From: Progne subis subis
Lineage: Eukaryota > Chordata > Aves > Passeriformes > Hirundinidae
Length of the DNA: 64,000 nucleotides
Assembly (NCBI GenBank): GCA_022316685.1
Contig: JAKJHU010000005.1
Location: 11,076,707 to 11,140,706 of the forward strand
Reading direction: 5' to 3'
The notes under the pieces were generated by a model, which made no database searches, was not told the DNA's origin, and saw nothing but the letters and a program-made list of their open reading frames with translations. This document shows, piece after piece, positions 25,221-39,378 of this stretch. How positions within the stretch are numbered: the stretch's first letter is position 1; each line of letters begins with the position of its first letter. The position numbers and the translations under genes were made by a program.

Positions 25221-28200
25221 CTCATTCTTCTCATCCTCTAACTAATTTACACAGAACTTCTATTCCTCTTCCATAGTATGTCTCTCAGGGTTAGAGAAAG
25301 AGATAAGATGATGGCCAGAGGAGGGAGAAATCAGACATCGAGAATGAAAAGGGCTGAATGTCACAGAGCCCTCAAATATGAGGAAGAACAAGACAGAACG
25401 ACAAATATTAAAAGAAGAGGACTGAAGGAAAAGTTTCCATGAAGAACATGGGAAAAGGATTGAAAACAAAGGTAGTGAGGGAAAAACTGCAGGGCTATTA
25501 CTTTTATTCAGAAGTTGAATGTTCCCTGATTTTTGAAGGACCCAAAGCTGCAAGGAGTGCTCCATTTAGCCCTAAATCAATCCTGTTAAAAGGAATACCT
25601 TGATTACAGTTAGTTTGCCAGCATTTAGAAATGAGACAGGAACATGGCCAACATTCTTCTGGCTGAATACACAGATAGAGCGAGACACATTATGTAATGA
25701 TAAAGTATCTAAGTGCACCAAGCCCTTATTTATCTAACTTTTGTTAACCTTTGCAGAAAGCCTGCCAAAGTATTCTGGTAGGACTGAAGAGCCAAGCAAG
25801 TAATAGTCTTATAACCAGGCTACATTTTGTATGGCACAAATAACTGTATTTGTACTGCCTAGGGACTTCGTAATTTCCTGCTTTTGAGACAGTAGAGAAA
25901 TGTGAGCATTGTAAGATTGAAATCCTGGCCTCACAGAAGTCAAAGGTAATACAGCCACTTAAATTCTAGTAGCGCAGCCACTTTCCAACTAAAAGGGTGC
26001 TTTTGGAATGTTGCCTGTGTGGATGTACCTAATTTAGATGGTTTAAAAAAGCTCCAGAGGAGAAAACGCAGAAAGCTGATGAGTATTAGGGCAGGAGTGA
26101 TAGAGAAACTACAGGTAGAGCAAGACCATGAAAGGACACGGGCTGAAAGGGTGGAGGAGAGAGCATGTCCATAAAGGACTTTAAAAGGAATAGAAGAGGA
26201 TCAAAATTGTCAGGGACTGCAAATGAAGTGGAAAGGAGGACACAGACAATGAGAACTCAGAGCCATTCTAGGGAAAGCAGAAGTTGTTGCTAACAAGCAG
26301 GCTGAATGTTCTGCAGGAGGCTCAGGATGTGTTTATAGAAAGAGAGAATTATCCTGTGGTTGTGCTTGGGAACCCAGCACAATACACTGCAGCTTTGCAT
26401 CTGTTTATTTTATAGCTATGAAACAGATTTTGTTCCAAGAAAGTACCTATATTAACTTCTTAAATATTCAGGATTTCTAGCACTCCTCTTCTCTATTTCA
26501 AGGGTGCCACACCCTGAGCTCTGCCTGGAGACTGCCTTCTCCAGAATGAGAAGGCAACACCAGGCGCAGCTTTTCCGTGTAAAAAGATGTATTTCACCTG
26601 TTAAAAATCTTGCAATGCTTCTCCAAGCAGAAATACAAATATTGGACTGCTGTTTCACTAGGCAATCAAATTTTTTTTCCTCTCTGCGGTAAAAAAACAC
26701 TAATGACCCATTTATTTCATTCCCTGAGAGGAAGCAAGAGGGACATGCTGTTACATCACCAAAACCAAAGCCTGATAACAGAGAACGGTATTTGATATTA
26801 ATTTTCTATTGTCTTGTCAAAACTCATTTAATTCCCAATGGATAGGTCTTCTGCTCCTCCTCTGGGGATCATACTCCATTGTAGTCCAAAACTGAAGGAC
26901 CTTTCTGGATTTTGTCTTTGCTTTGCAATAAGATAATTTTTCTTTCTCCTTAGCATTCATACCCTATAAAAAGTTAAAACTTGTTATATTTCATCTCAGT
27001 TACTCCTTCACTAAGTTGCCTGTACTTGACTGGTTGGGTTTTTTTTCCCCCCCCAGCAAGTTCATCTTCCTGTTCCCATTCTCTGGATTTGCTTTAGTTC
27101 ATCAGCTGCATTCTAGTGACACGATAAATCAAAAACATACCTATACTCTATCCAGGCTACAATAGGACTACACAGAGAGGGCTATTAAGTCAGGGCTCAG
27201 TGGTGCACAGCTTTTGCACAGGCAGCCTGAAATTTTGCTACGCTTCATTGCAACTGTGTCACGTTACATATGCATGCTTAATTTTCTGTTCACTATTACC
27301 CTTTTTAGAATATGTAAGACAGTGGCATAAAGCTATTCAGCTGGTTTACTCTTTCTCAGCACTGCTTGAATGCTAGTAATGATGTCATAAAAAAAAAATC
27401 TGAAATCTGAATTGGGCTCCTATTGACTTAACCCAGAAATTACATTTTTATTTTATTTTCATTTTAAGCTGTTATGAGAGGTCTGATGTTTAACAAAATA
27501 TTTGCCTTTTGCAGATTGCAGTTTCACTTAACCAAAACAGGTTTTTGCTTTGCAAAATTTGAAGAAAGCCCATTTAGAACTTTACTTACCCAAAAAACCA
27601 TTTTGCTAATCAGAAAACAATTCTAATGCTCCAATGGACATGGCTAATTCAAAGAGTACTTGAGGTAAAAGATTAAAATCAGAATAGTACATGGGCTTGG
27701 TAAGGAGTTTTTACTTGCTATACTTCTCAGGACATCAGCAGTAGTGCATCACTGCTTGCAGAAATGAAACTGTGGTACTAAATGCCTACATAAGATCTTC
27801 AGAAATGCTATTTATCAAGAGAAAATACCCCATAAATAAACAAGCATTAATTATTTCAAATGGAATATTGTTGTTCCCTTACACAGTAGGATCTGCCCGG
27901 AACAATCTGAAGATGGGAAACCTCCACTATAGTGTAGTATTAGTATTTCATTAGTAATTGTAAATAATTCTGGGGAAAAAGATGAAGAGGAGATGAGAAG
28001 TGATTTTTGTTTCAGTGCCTTTGTGCTGCTTCTCTGCAAAACAGGGGAAGATCTAGCAGCACGGTTGATTGCCTTGAGAAGATGAGACATGTGAGGGTAA
28101 GTGTACCTATATTACTGCTAAATTAGCTTCCCTCAACATCATGAAAAGCATGAGCTACTCAGGTTTGCCTGGGACCCCTGGCATATAGTGAGATGGCTGG

Positions 28201-28899
28201 TTTACATGGAAGTCTAATTCACATTCCACTGCATTCCCCTGCTGTTATTAAAGTTACGGTTGCTCAGGAAGCAATTAGTCCTTCTTGTTGCAATATGGAC
28301 ACTGCTAGGGATAGAAAGCAAAACACATCACTTGATCAGTTCTTGTCACACCCTCTCCTACACTGACTTTGTACCTTGAACAGGAGCAGTGCCTTCCAGC
28401 TGTGCATTCTCTCCTTTCAGATAAAGAAGATAGGATCAGCTTGAGACACTGCAGATCAGAAACCTACAGTACAATGTCATCTAATTCTATAGTGTTTATA
28501 AATAATTTTCAGATAATGGACACTGTAGGATTCAGATTATTCTCAGTTCTTTAATATGGTTTGAAATTGATAAAGCTAACACAGTTTCACAATCCAAGCC
28601 ATGCTTCCCACAGATTGAGAAACTGGGTTTGTACACAAACTAAGCTTAAACCAAGTTTGACCCTGTATTGGCAGCTCAAGCCACATTTAAGTCAAAACTG
28701 CATGGAATAGTAAGTTTTTATGCCAAAGTAATAAAAGCTGTAACGAGACACATATATACACACATCCCTGTCACAACATATATACATTGTGTCCTAGGCA
28801 TACTTTTAATCTATATCTAACTTTTTTAGTAGTGACAAAACGCCTTTCAGTCATTACTGGAACCATTAATTTAAGTATCAGCATTGTCTGGATGTACTG

Positions 28900-29300
28900 T
28901 TCTCCTACAGTGCCTAGGATGGCCACGCAACCATTGATTTAGGAGACAATATCACTTGCTTCCAAGTTTATGAGGCAATAAACAGCTCCCGCATATTGAT
29001 GAATGCGGAGGTGTTTGCTCAGCACATTTGCAGGGGACGTTTATTACCCAAGTGCTGTGCTTTAAAAGCAAATGAAATTGTAACTATTCTCACTTTCTTT
29101 TGTTGGGGGGAAGGGAGAAAAATACTGTTGTGTTTAATTTGTTCCTGCACTTTCCCTCCTCCTGTGACTCATTAAAATGACTGACACAGGCACGGACGTT
29201 CTCCTCATCTATGCGGTTGACGACTACAGTCATTTTTTTTTGGTGGCTTTACATGAGACTGCTTTAGAGCAGGGTGCAATTGTCAGAATACCAGAGAGAC
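28900..29300. promoter_or_regulatory. Candidate regulatory segment with AP-1 site and small hairpin
   Basis: Contains a small inverted repeat, CCGCAT (28989-28994) with ATGCGG (29003-29008), and an AP-1-type TGACTCAT at 29165-29172. There are also a few CpGs in an otherwise CpG-poor area. There is no repeat or coding signature. The evidence is motif-level only. Confidence 0.18.
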
Positions 29301-32300
29301 ATGACTAAGATTATTCCTTCGTGCTTTATTACCCTATTATCCCCTTCCAAAGGATTAAGTTAGCTCATCAGCATAGCCACTTAGACTTACTAACTCTACA
29401 ATAATATTCATTGCTCTGCCCGTACAATAAAAGAATGAAATAATTTTTAATCTGGAGAATTGGATCATGCGAATGTAAGGGATTAAAAGATGAGTCTTTG
29501 GCTTGTACACCTGGCAAAACACTGCTTGGAATCTAAACTCCTTTGAAGTATATTATACTGGGAAGGAAAAGAGAGTGGAGGAAAAAGATGAGCTTGCAAA
29601 GCTGCATGCCAACTGAGTTGTTAGGAGGATGCCAGACAGAGAAAGCAACCCGTGAAAAACGTATTAAATTATCAAAACCACAAAGCTGATTTATAGCTGC
29701 CGTAATTTCTCCCCCTTTGCTTTTTGTTCCCGTACGAAGAATGTCAGGGATGATATTTATTTATGAGAAAAAAAAAAAATGTTTCTAGCTGTTAATAAAA
29801 TATGTACAAACATATTTTAACTATTTTATTTATCGAGGTTGGGAACGAAAACAGAATGACAATTTAAAGAAAAGTTGGAATACAAAGTGTAAGAAGTAAA
29901 CAAATATTTCCAAAATTCTTGAGATGAATGAATCATCAATTCTTCTGGCTCGTATAAAAAGTCTTTAATCTAAATAGCCTATTTCTTATTTTAAGAAAAT
30001 GATGTTTGAAATTTCTAGCTGAGCAGATGATTCCTTTCTTACTATTACAATATGAGAGTAGGGAAAAAATATTAAATTGAAATATTTCATAATGCTCATT
30101 AACTTGCCTCATTTTTTGTCTCTCTTCTAATTTAAGACTCAGATATGCAAACCTGCATTCATTTATATAAACCTGTTCATCTGAGTAGTGGCATTAAAAT
30201 CGATGGGACACATTCTTAGGTCAAGCCAGTCCTCAGCAATATTATGCCAGTAGGCTGGAAAAGGTCATACCTTACTTTCATGCTTGAAAAATGCCTTCCA
30301 TCCACCTAGAAGTATAAAAATTATAATATTAAGAACTAATCCTTATACTTAATAATAGAAAAACTTTAATTGGTTGTACCTAGCTAGCTCTTAATACTTT
30401 ACACTGTTAGAAAGGAATTTTCTACCACATCTGCTTTAATCCATATACTTGGACTTTTCCATTATAGTCCTTTCCTTTCTAATACTCTTTTTGATCTTTT
30501 CAGTCTTCCTGAATTTTCATTTTGCCTTGATTTTTGTCCTTCATTCTTATTTGATAGAGTGAATTTTTTAATGGAAAATTGAAGGGTGCTAAAGGGGCCG
30601 CCAGGTTATGGTGACATCCATTCAGCATCATTCGTGTCCCGTGCTGATTCATTGCAAACAGCCAGACTCCTCTTTGCTCTTAATGTGTTTTGCCCTCCTG
30701 CTGCTGTGGGCTAAAGGGAGTCAGTCCATGGGAGCAAGTTGGACAACAGCAGTATCCCTTTCATTTACAATTCAGTTGGCAAGATTTAGTTGGCATTGTT
30801 ATCTTGGTAATAATAAGTTACCGCAGATTTTGAATTATGGAAATTAGAAGGGAAAAGCCTTCTGACAAGTTTTGACCACCTCACTAACTGCTGCTTGGGG
30901 AATTTATTTGGGGCAGCATAGGGCTGGCTGATGAAAACCACACATTTAGATTCTGCTTTAACTTATCTGAATTCACTGCAAAAAGTGTATTCCAGAAAGT
31001 CAAGAGACTGAAATCGACGTTTTCCCATGCTTATAATTTTAAATTATGGATGTGTGGAATTTTGAAATTGAAATTACTTTAAAAAGAAGTCATGGCAATA
31101 ATGGATGGAGCCTTTGCTTCAGTCTAGGAACTGAAGTGAAAATGTGTGTCATCATAAAATGGTTTAAGTTAGATCTAGTTACCTCAGGTGCGAAACAAAG
31201 TAATGGAAAATAATGTTTACTATATAGAGGCTTTTATGTATCCTGTTCTATAAGAATTGAACAATTGAGAATAAATATAGGAAGCAAGTTCAGTTGCTCA
31301 GTTAAGTTTACTACAGATTTTGCTCTACCATTACTAATTTCATCGGAGTGACTCTAAAGATGTTCACAGCAGCCTTGACTAAGTCCACATATGACCCCAT
31401 ATATAAAATAATTCCCAGTCAATGTAGTAAGAAAGAATCAAGCCTGACTGTACATACAGCTGATAAAATGGGATATTTATCAAAGACATAGAATTAAATG
31501 AGAGTATGGTATTTTTAAAAGAAAATATTTTTAAAAAGTTTTTTTTTTTATTCCTTATTTAGGCTGTTACTAAAGAAGAAAACAGGGTGTAATTTCTCTG
31601 TTCTAGTTTTCCTATACAGGAAAGTTCAAGAAGAATTGCTTTCTTTTCAAGTGACATTTTCAAAATGACAAGTGCATCATAGTTTTCATTCTGGTCACTC
31701 TATTTGACTTTTTTTTTCCAAAACAATGGGAACACAGTAAGTTCTTACCTCCAGGAAGAATAGCAGAAGCTTTGACACCATGTGCCTGAGAAAAAAGTCA
31801 ACAAAAAGCAAATGGAGGCAGTGACTAGTCTTCGTTAGTCAGGACTGTTATCCACATCCCATGGGGGGAAGTGGCTGATGACTACTTTGGAAAAGATATT
31901 CTGCATGTTAGGGTGTCTCAGTCCCACAGAAAAGCTAGGACTCGGCAATGATTTTGAGAGAGGATCCATTTTTTTTTGATGGATATGATGTGCCAGCTTC
32001 TGCAGAAGGAAACTTCAGAGTATATACCATCAACTAAGACACTTTTTCTTCTATATTTTCTCTGCTAAGAGTCCCAGATATGAGCAACACTTATTGTACT
32101 CAGTAAACTTTAATTGTCTGGAAAGTGTTGAAAGCCCATAATACTTTGTGTGAAGATTATTAGGGCTTCCCCAAAAATCTTGTGTCGACTGACTAATTGC
32201 TAGCAGCAGACATATTTCTAATTAATTATAACACAAATTATTCAGATACTCTCTTTCAATGTCTAAAAATTCGTAAGTAGGCTCTGGTATTTGCATATGC

Positions 32301-35300
32301 TCTTTAGCCCAAGGGACATGTTAGTGCTGGCAGTGTAAGGAAACCAAAAAGCACTTTTGTTAAAAGGAGAAAGGAATGATGCAATCAGGTCTGTTCTCTG
32401 ATGCAGTTTTTCTGACTTACTGAAAATACATCAATCCTGTAGCTCTAAATACAGAACAAACTTAGGTGATTTTCACATTCACAATTGCCAAGGTTGCCTT
32501 CCTAGTCTGTTCTGTGCCCCAGGGTCTTTTCCTTTCTTCTATTCCCTATTAAAGCCAGCACCTTTTATCTCTACCTGTAATTGATGAATTCAGACTTTTA
32601 CTCATTTGCTTACATGACGCCTTTTGCTTGTGAAGGGAACTCCTCATCTTTCCAGCTGTTTCATTTGTATGAATGAATTCCCTTTAGCCAGATTTAGGGG
32701 TTATTTAGCACCCCTAGCTAGAGCTACAATGGCCTGGAGATCACAGCCTTACTTGACAGCAGCCTTCTAATATTTTCCAACACAGCAACATCATATCCAG
32801 GTACAATACCAGGTATGATTTCATTTCAAATCCCTTTTGCTCCTGCAGGGGTCCCATCAAGCAAAGCATACACTCAAAGTATAAATTCATAGAAAACACT
32901 GGCTCCCTATGTGGATAAGAGATACATGGTAAAGGGGAAAAATCAAAAGGAATTATATCTGGCCTGCTGCTGTGTGTGATTTTCATCTTCATTAACGTAA
33001 TCATATTTATTATTATTCTTATGTATATCTTGAGAAGCAGAGTCGCCAATTATTTAATTTTTTAGTTGTAAAGAAAAGCACATCTCTTAAGCACTAGGTG
33101 ACAAGGACAGGAGAACCTCTGTGTGAGAAGCACATGTGGATGAACCAGTATCCATGAAAATATGTGTATACTGGAGTATACTGGACACCCTGAATGAAAA
33201 GCAGAATTAGTAGAGGCAAGTTTTGCATGCCGAATTTATTTACTCCCTCCTCCCCATAAGAAAAACACCACCACACATTTACCTACTGAAAAAAGTTGCA
33301 TTTTTGATGTGTTCTGAATCCCATTTGTTATTTCCTGGGCAAAACTGAACTGTGGCTCACCCTCCAAAAAAAAACCCCAGTAGACATAGACCTATAAAAA
33401 CTATCTTGCTATGAAGGACTCTATAAAACAGTATGTTTTAATTGCTTCCTGGTTTCAGCAAACTGTTTTATATTCAAAGTTAACATTAGGTTAACACTTA
33501 ACTTCCTTGGGCTTTTTATTATTTTAGGGCATAAATTATCAGAAGCTATTTATTTTAGCATTTGCTTTCATGAATGGAGGTAGCATTTGTGTGACTGATT
33601 AAGCACTTAAAAAAGCAGCACAGCCCACCGCAGATTTAATTAGTTGCACAAATTATCACTGAGCACCGTAAATTTAATGTCATCTCTTTTACAATTAAAA
33701 AAAAAAAAAGAAAAAAAACAACTGAGCAGGTAATAACACATTTGTATGGATCAACTGAGTATCCTGTGGGCAGGTTACTATTATGCTCATTTGGGATTCA
33801 GGAAGATAGGACTGAAGGAGTTACCCAGGGTGATGTTCTCACCTGATGGTTTGGGGTCTGAAGTGGGGAGACTGACAGTTCAGGAAATAAGGATGTTTGG
33901 ATTTTTGCAGAGACAACCAGAGCTACCCTGCCACCCACCTAGAGAATTGTTCAGGAATCACAAAGGTAATCAGATGAGCAATTACTACCTTTCTTGGAAA
34001 AAAATACATGAAGCATTCTCTGTTTGCATTGTACATGTCTAACAATGTTTTGGTGCTCAGCCAGGTAAGTCTTCCCTTAATAACCTGTCTTCTCACAGAT
34101 GCTGAGCCTGTAATATGGCTACTAAAATATATTTAAAAGGTTTATTAACTTTGAGACTCTTCAGAAATCTGTCTCACAACAAACTGATATCATTCTAGAG
34201 AGAAAGATACACAGTAGTTTCTGTAGTGAGGCTCTGGCACCGTTTATCTCCCAAATGAGATATCAGCTCATGAGGTTAAAAATCAACCAAGTGAATTTTT
34301 ACATTATAGACTCTCACAAGAATCAGATGAAAACTGTTGACGTGCAAGAGAACTGAAAGCATAGCTGCTACTACAGTACAATCTAATCATTAATAACCTA
34401 CACCCAGGTGTTGTGAGGTGTAATGGCTGATCTGTAAGGACAAGTGGGTCACAGCGTTGTTTAAAATCACCCAGTTTAAAAAGAAAAAAACATTCCACAG
34501 TCTCCTCTGTGGAGGATAGGAATGCACAAAACAAAGCAGTATGTTATTTAAAGGTAAGTCAGCATCCTATGAGAAACGAGGAAAATGAGACTGCACAGTC
34601 TGAAGACTTAGCCATCTTTTTGGAGCAGTGAAAACTTTCTAAGCCACAGCAGAAACAACAGAGATATGCATCAGTAATAATCTTTTTCTGTAACAAGCAC
34701 TCTTCCAAGGTCATGCTTGGGAGCTCCCTCACATTAAGGGAGCTGATAGATGAAATCTGACAAACCTAGTTGCAGCAATTTGGGATGCTATTCCCAATGT
34801 TGCCTGGATTCCTCTCTCCACTACGGATTACCGCAGAACAGAATGCATGCAGACCGTCTCAGCTTTGTTACTGGAGGTCTGGGCTGCAGGGGTGAGCTGT
34901 GAATGGAGCTGGCTGAGGTGCAGCCAGTCCTGCAGTTGTGCTGCCCCTGCTGCAGTGGCTGCAGCCCCTGGTACAGGAGCAGAGGCTCTCCTTGGCTAGG
35001 TCTGCCTCAGCCTGCCTGTTGAATTCACTGGGGCACACTGCAATTCAGAGGCTTAACTGCAACCCCTGCAGATAAGAGCGTTCAGCTGCCAAATATTATG
35101 CAGGATCCCTGATGGGCTCCTTAGCCTATGTCAAAACTCTGTGAGGTTGTAGTTGCCATCACGCTGCAATCACGGATCTGAACTGCGGGCTACAATTGCA
35201 CCTTGAGAGAACATAGCAGAAATCTGTCTAGCATGCAATGCTATCTCTTAACAGCAGATGCCTGGAGCACAATATTAGAACACAGGTACTTTTAAAGCCA

Positions 35301-35781
35301 GAGTTTGCATCACAAATTTCTCATGTACAAATCTAGCTAATTGCTTTTGGAACTCATAAAATTCTGACTTCTATTTGAGGAGATCCAAATTACAATATTT
35401 CCCTAGAAAGTATTTCTTCTTGCTGCTTTCAACCAGCCATTTCCTAGTTCCAATGGCAGCACCTATTTCTTGGGTTGAAAAAAAGCAATAATTCCTTGTT
35501 CACTTCCTCATGTATCTCATAGATTTTTATTGTAAACAATGTTGGTCATTGCTTCCCCAGAAAGAACCATGCTAGTGTAGTTGTTTCTCATCTGGAAGCA
35601 ATTCCCTAAGTTCTCTCACTTTTGTCATTTTTTTCCATCTTTCTTACTCTGCTAGTTAGGTGCAGGTAGCACACTCATTTTTGTGTCATAGGAGTCAGAG
35701 TGGCAAATGTGAGGAACAGCTAAACCAGAGTTACCTGCCCAGCATAGGGCTGGCCACCAGCCGAGTGTCCCCAAGGATAAT

Positions 35782-35806
35782 GCGCACATCCACCTGCGAT
35801 GTGCGC
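35782..35806. repeat. GC-rich perfect hairpin
   Basis: GCGCACATC (35782-35790) and GATGTGCGC (35798-35806) are perfect 9-base arms around a 7-base loop. It lies within a short CpG-bearing, GC-richer patch (about 35730-35840) in AT-rich surroundings. It is too short for a typical microRNA precursor. Confidence 0.7.
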
Positions 35807-36774
35807 CTCCATGCTTCCCGTTGCAATCGCATGCTCCACACTCTGGGTTCACAATGGATTTTCTACCCCTCTCACTTTTTGTAAAGACATGAAAGAGCCT
35901 TGCAGAGATGAAGACTCTCAGTAAATAACACTGTTCAAGCTAAATTGTAAATGTGTGCTGATATCAGATTTATCAGTTGTTAGAAAAATTTTTTAAAATA
36001 ACTGTAAGTACTTATTCTGCTCTTCTGCTGTTTGACCCATTAGGTTAAATTCACTAAATTAACAAGATTATTTCCACTCAGTTGAACTATCAAACAGCAA
36101 ACAAGCACAAACAAACAAAATAGCAAAGCAGAAGAGCAAACAACAACCACAATAGCATCCAGAAGTACTAGGCTGGATTCCAAGAAATGATGAAATTACA
36201 GATTATGTGGTTAAAAAAACCCTGAATAATCTGGGATAAATATTTTAGTAAAGTAGGGATTCTGTTTGCATGTTCTGTCAGCAATTTTAAGATGAAAAGG
36301 GTTACTTTTACAAAGAAAGCTGCCTTTCTGTTGCCAAAAGCCACAGACTGAAAAGAAGCCATTTAAAAATAGCAAACCCAGTGAAGAAATTCTCAGTAAT
36401 GACACATGATTCCAGCCAAGGTCCAAGTTACACTTGGGATTTCAGTTGGCTTAGCATTTTCAGTTTGTGCAGTTAAAACTCACGTATTAAGCGCTTTACC
36501 ATAAACTAGTGAAGCAAGAACAGTTGTTCAGTGCATTTTATTAGTTCAGGTAAAAGATACACTGAATTTTATATTCACCTCCAATAAATTTCATGTGTCT
36601 TCTTTTCTATATCCCCTGCCAAAAAAAGGAGAAAATTCTTTTTGAGACTGGCAGCACTCATTCTGGGATTGACTGTGCCTTCATCTTCACAGCCCCAAGA
36701 GAAAACTGGAGCTGCTGGGGAAATTGTAGCTAGTAAATTATCTTTTCAGAAAAAGAAGTGTGAATAGATTGTTT

Positions 36775-36947
36775 AAAAAAAAAAAAAAAAAAAAAAAAAA
36801 GGTACAAGACAATTTCACTACTGAGAATAAAACAGAAAAACCCTTTACCAACCAACCAACCAAAAAACAAAGCAAAACAAACAAAACACACCCCCCCCAA
36901 AACCAACAAGCCAACCTACCAGCCAGACAACCAATCAACCAAAAAAT
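36775..36947. repeat. A26 homopolymer and A/C-rich tract
   Basis: Twenty-six consecutive A at 36775-36800. After a 25-30 base spacer comes an A/C-rich tract with (CCAA)n units (accaaccaaccaacc) and a C8 run (about 36891-36898). The short lysine- and proline-rich open frames on both strands here are compositional. Confidence 0.9.
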
Positions 36948-38774
36948 CACATGAAAAAAGGCATTGTAAGGAAATTAGCCCTCAAAGAATTTTAGCCAGC
37001 TGCAATTACAATCAATACAGTCAAGTTACACTTCTCCAAAAATATTCTAGCAGTTTTCATAGTCATTATTGATCATTAATTAGCCATGTCTGATTGCTAA
37101 GATATTTTTTTAGTGGGAGTTCTTTGGCCATCACAGGTCAAAGCAAGTCCTTACTCACCACTTCATTTCTAAATTAATAGATATGCACAGCCTAGAAGAC
37201 AGGGCATAATTTGTCATAAATATTCAAAATGAGTCACACCTTTTCTATATTAGACAAGAATATATTTGCTTTAAAATAAGAACTCAACATTACCCACAAA
37301 TTTGTATGGGTCTCTTCCATCATGTCTGAAACTGGAAAGAGCAGTGAATCTGAGCTCTGTACTATTTACATATGGAGAAGAAATAAGATTTGCTTAATTC
37401 CTACCTTTTCCAATGCTATGAAGAAATACAAATTGAGAACTCTCAACCTCCATTTTTCTCAACTTTCCCCAAACATTACAAAAATCTATAAAATAATTAT
37501 AAAACAAATAATATTAACCATGGTACCAAATTGTATTATTGCCTTTAAATAGAATATATCTTCTTGTCCGCAGAAAACATATAATATTTTTCATTGGAAG
37601 TGAGAACAAACACTTAATGTATAAAATACTTCTGAGTTTGTTAGTTACTAAGGGAGAAATATAATTAGCAATAATAATTCTTGGGATCACTTTATAGTCA
37701 GTCTTTCTCAATTAAACTTGCAATCTATAATTTTCCTGGAGGAGATACTGAAATGTCTCAGATCTCAGCAGGCTAAGTTCTGTGTATAAAACAGCTCCAT
37801 AAAAGCTTATCACACAGCAAAGCATGGACTCTGTTTAAACTGAGGAATAGTCATAGTAATAACTATAGTAATGTTCGGGTTTTGCAGTTCGCAGTAGAAT
37901 AACTTTCCTGGAGATCTTGTGCAAAGGCTGTCCAGCAGTCTCTGCCAGCAATAGACTAGACTTGAAGAGGGAATGCAAAAGGAATATTTTGACACACATC
38001 CATCTCTATGCCTTGATCTCTTTGCTGGTGGGCCATTGTCTTTACAAGTAGTTCGCTTCCTGGATTGCTTATAGCCTATGCTGGAAAAAATTCACTATTT
38101 ATATATTACCATCAGTTCTAAGAGGAAGACTTCCTTTTTACTGCAGGAAAAGCAACTTCATAGTGAATGAAAAAATAAAGTAAACCACACTGGACTATGG
38201 GCCATGCTATTTTACAAAGGCATAGAAAAGTTAAACCCTGTGCAGCTTCGATAAATTTGGAGGACATATCTTTTATCCTATCTGTAGGATTTGTCCACTT
38301 AACCAAATCCCAGGAACGTATTCTAGAAATGTATTTTACCTGGAGCCATATCTAATAATTTTGTTTTCAGATGGGGGCACTTTTAGGAGTATTACAGATT
38401 AAATTACTTGTCTGTTACTTCTCTTGGTTCAGCATCTTAAAGCATTGACATATGGAGCAGGAAGGCAACATTGTCCTCCAGATGACATACAAGACTAATA
38501 ATGTCCAGTTTAAAACATGCATTTTTAGCTGTACAGTATGGTCAAAGGCAACTATAGACGGAATCTGAATTGGGGTACTGTGATAGATACCATTTATAGA
38601 TGACTTCATAAGTATTTTAAGGTAAATACATGCCTTGATTTCCTTTCAAAAATTTTATAGTGACTTTGCAATCGTACAAAAAACACTGTTGCAATCACAC
38701 ATTGTTTGTGCCCCTTGCCCTTGTTCTGTCCCTGGGCTCTACTGCAAAGAGCCTGGCGCCATCCTCTTGACATC

Positions 38775-39378
38775 CGCACTTAAGATATTTGTGTGCTTTG
38801 ATAAAATCCCCTCTCATCTGTCTCTTCTCCAAGCTAAACAGCTGCCTCAGTCTTTCCTAAGAAGAGAGACATGCCAGACTCATGATCATCTCTGTAGCCC
38901 TCCACTGGACGACCTCCAGGAGTTCTTTTTCTTTCATGAACTGAGGAGCCCAGAACTGGACACAGCACTCCAAGTGAGCCCTCACCAGGGCTGAGCAGAG
39001 GGGCAGAATCAACCATCAGCCCCAAACTTCTGGCAATGCTTTTCCTAATGCATCCCGGGATACCACTGGCCTTCTTAGGCCACAAGGGCATTGCTGGCCC
39101 AAGGACAGCTTCATGTCTACCAGCTCCTTCTCTGCAGAGCTGCTTCCCAGCAAGTCACCCCCCAGCCTCTGCTGGTGCCTGGGGTTATCCTTCACCTGTG
39201 GCAGGACCCTGCATTGGCCTTTGCTGAATTTCAAAATGTTCCACTCCAGCCTGTTGAGACACTTCTGAACAGCTACAAAATGCCCTGGGGTACTGGCCAC
39301 CCCTCCCAGCGAGGAGGTGCTCTGTCCCTTCATCCAAGTACCTTGATGAAGAAATTAAACAATACTGGGCACTAGTCA
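38775..39378 (-). mobile_element. CR1 LINE fragment, minus strand
   Basis: About 600 bases match the avian CR1 consensus in reverse orientation. Examples are ccagaactggacacagcactccaag, gagccctcaccagggctgagcagagg, ttcctaatgcatcccgggatacca and ggccttcttaggccacaagggca; then cagcctctgctggtgcctggggtt and tgtcccttcatccaagtacc. These read, on the minus strand, as the ORF2 C-terminal part of CR1. Overlapping open frames on both strands (38635-39409) belong to it. The element is 5'-truncated and diverged, and it lacks the terminal 3' repeat. Confidence 0.93.

Larger units (their letters stand above)
20071..38774. other. Intergenic, AT-rich, no gene seen
   Basis: About 18.7 kb with no convincing protein-coding exon. 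The longest open frame (23962-24438, minus, 158 residues) has no recognisable domain. Short tracts include a (CA)n-like run at 22868-22913, a purine-rich run near 23040-23070, a pyrimidine-rich stretch at about 24970-25220, a G/T/C homopolymer cluster near 27038-27055, and A or T runs near 29769-29780, 31539-31550 and 33697-33718. Hairpin and motif segments are listed separately. Confidence 0.55.
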
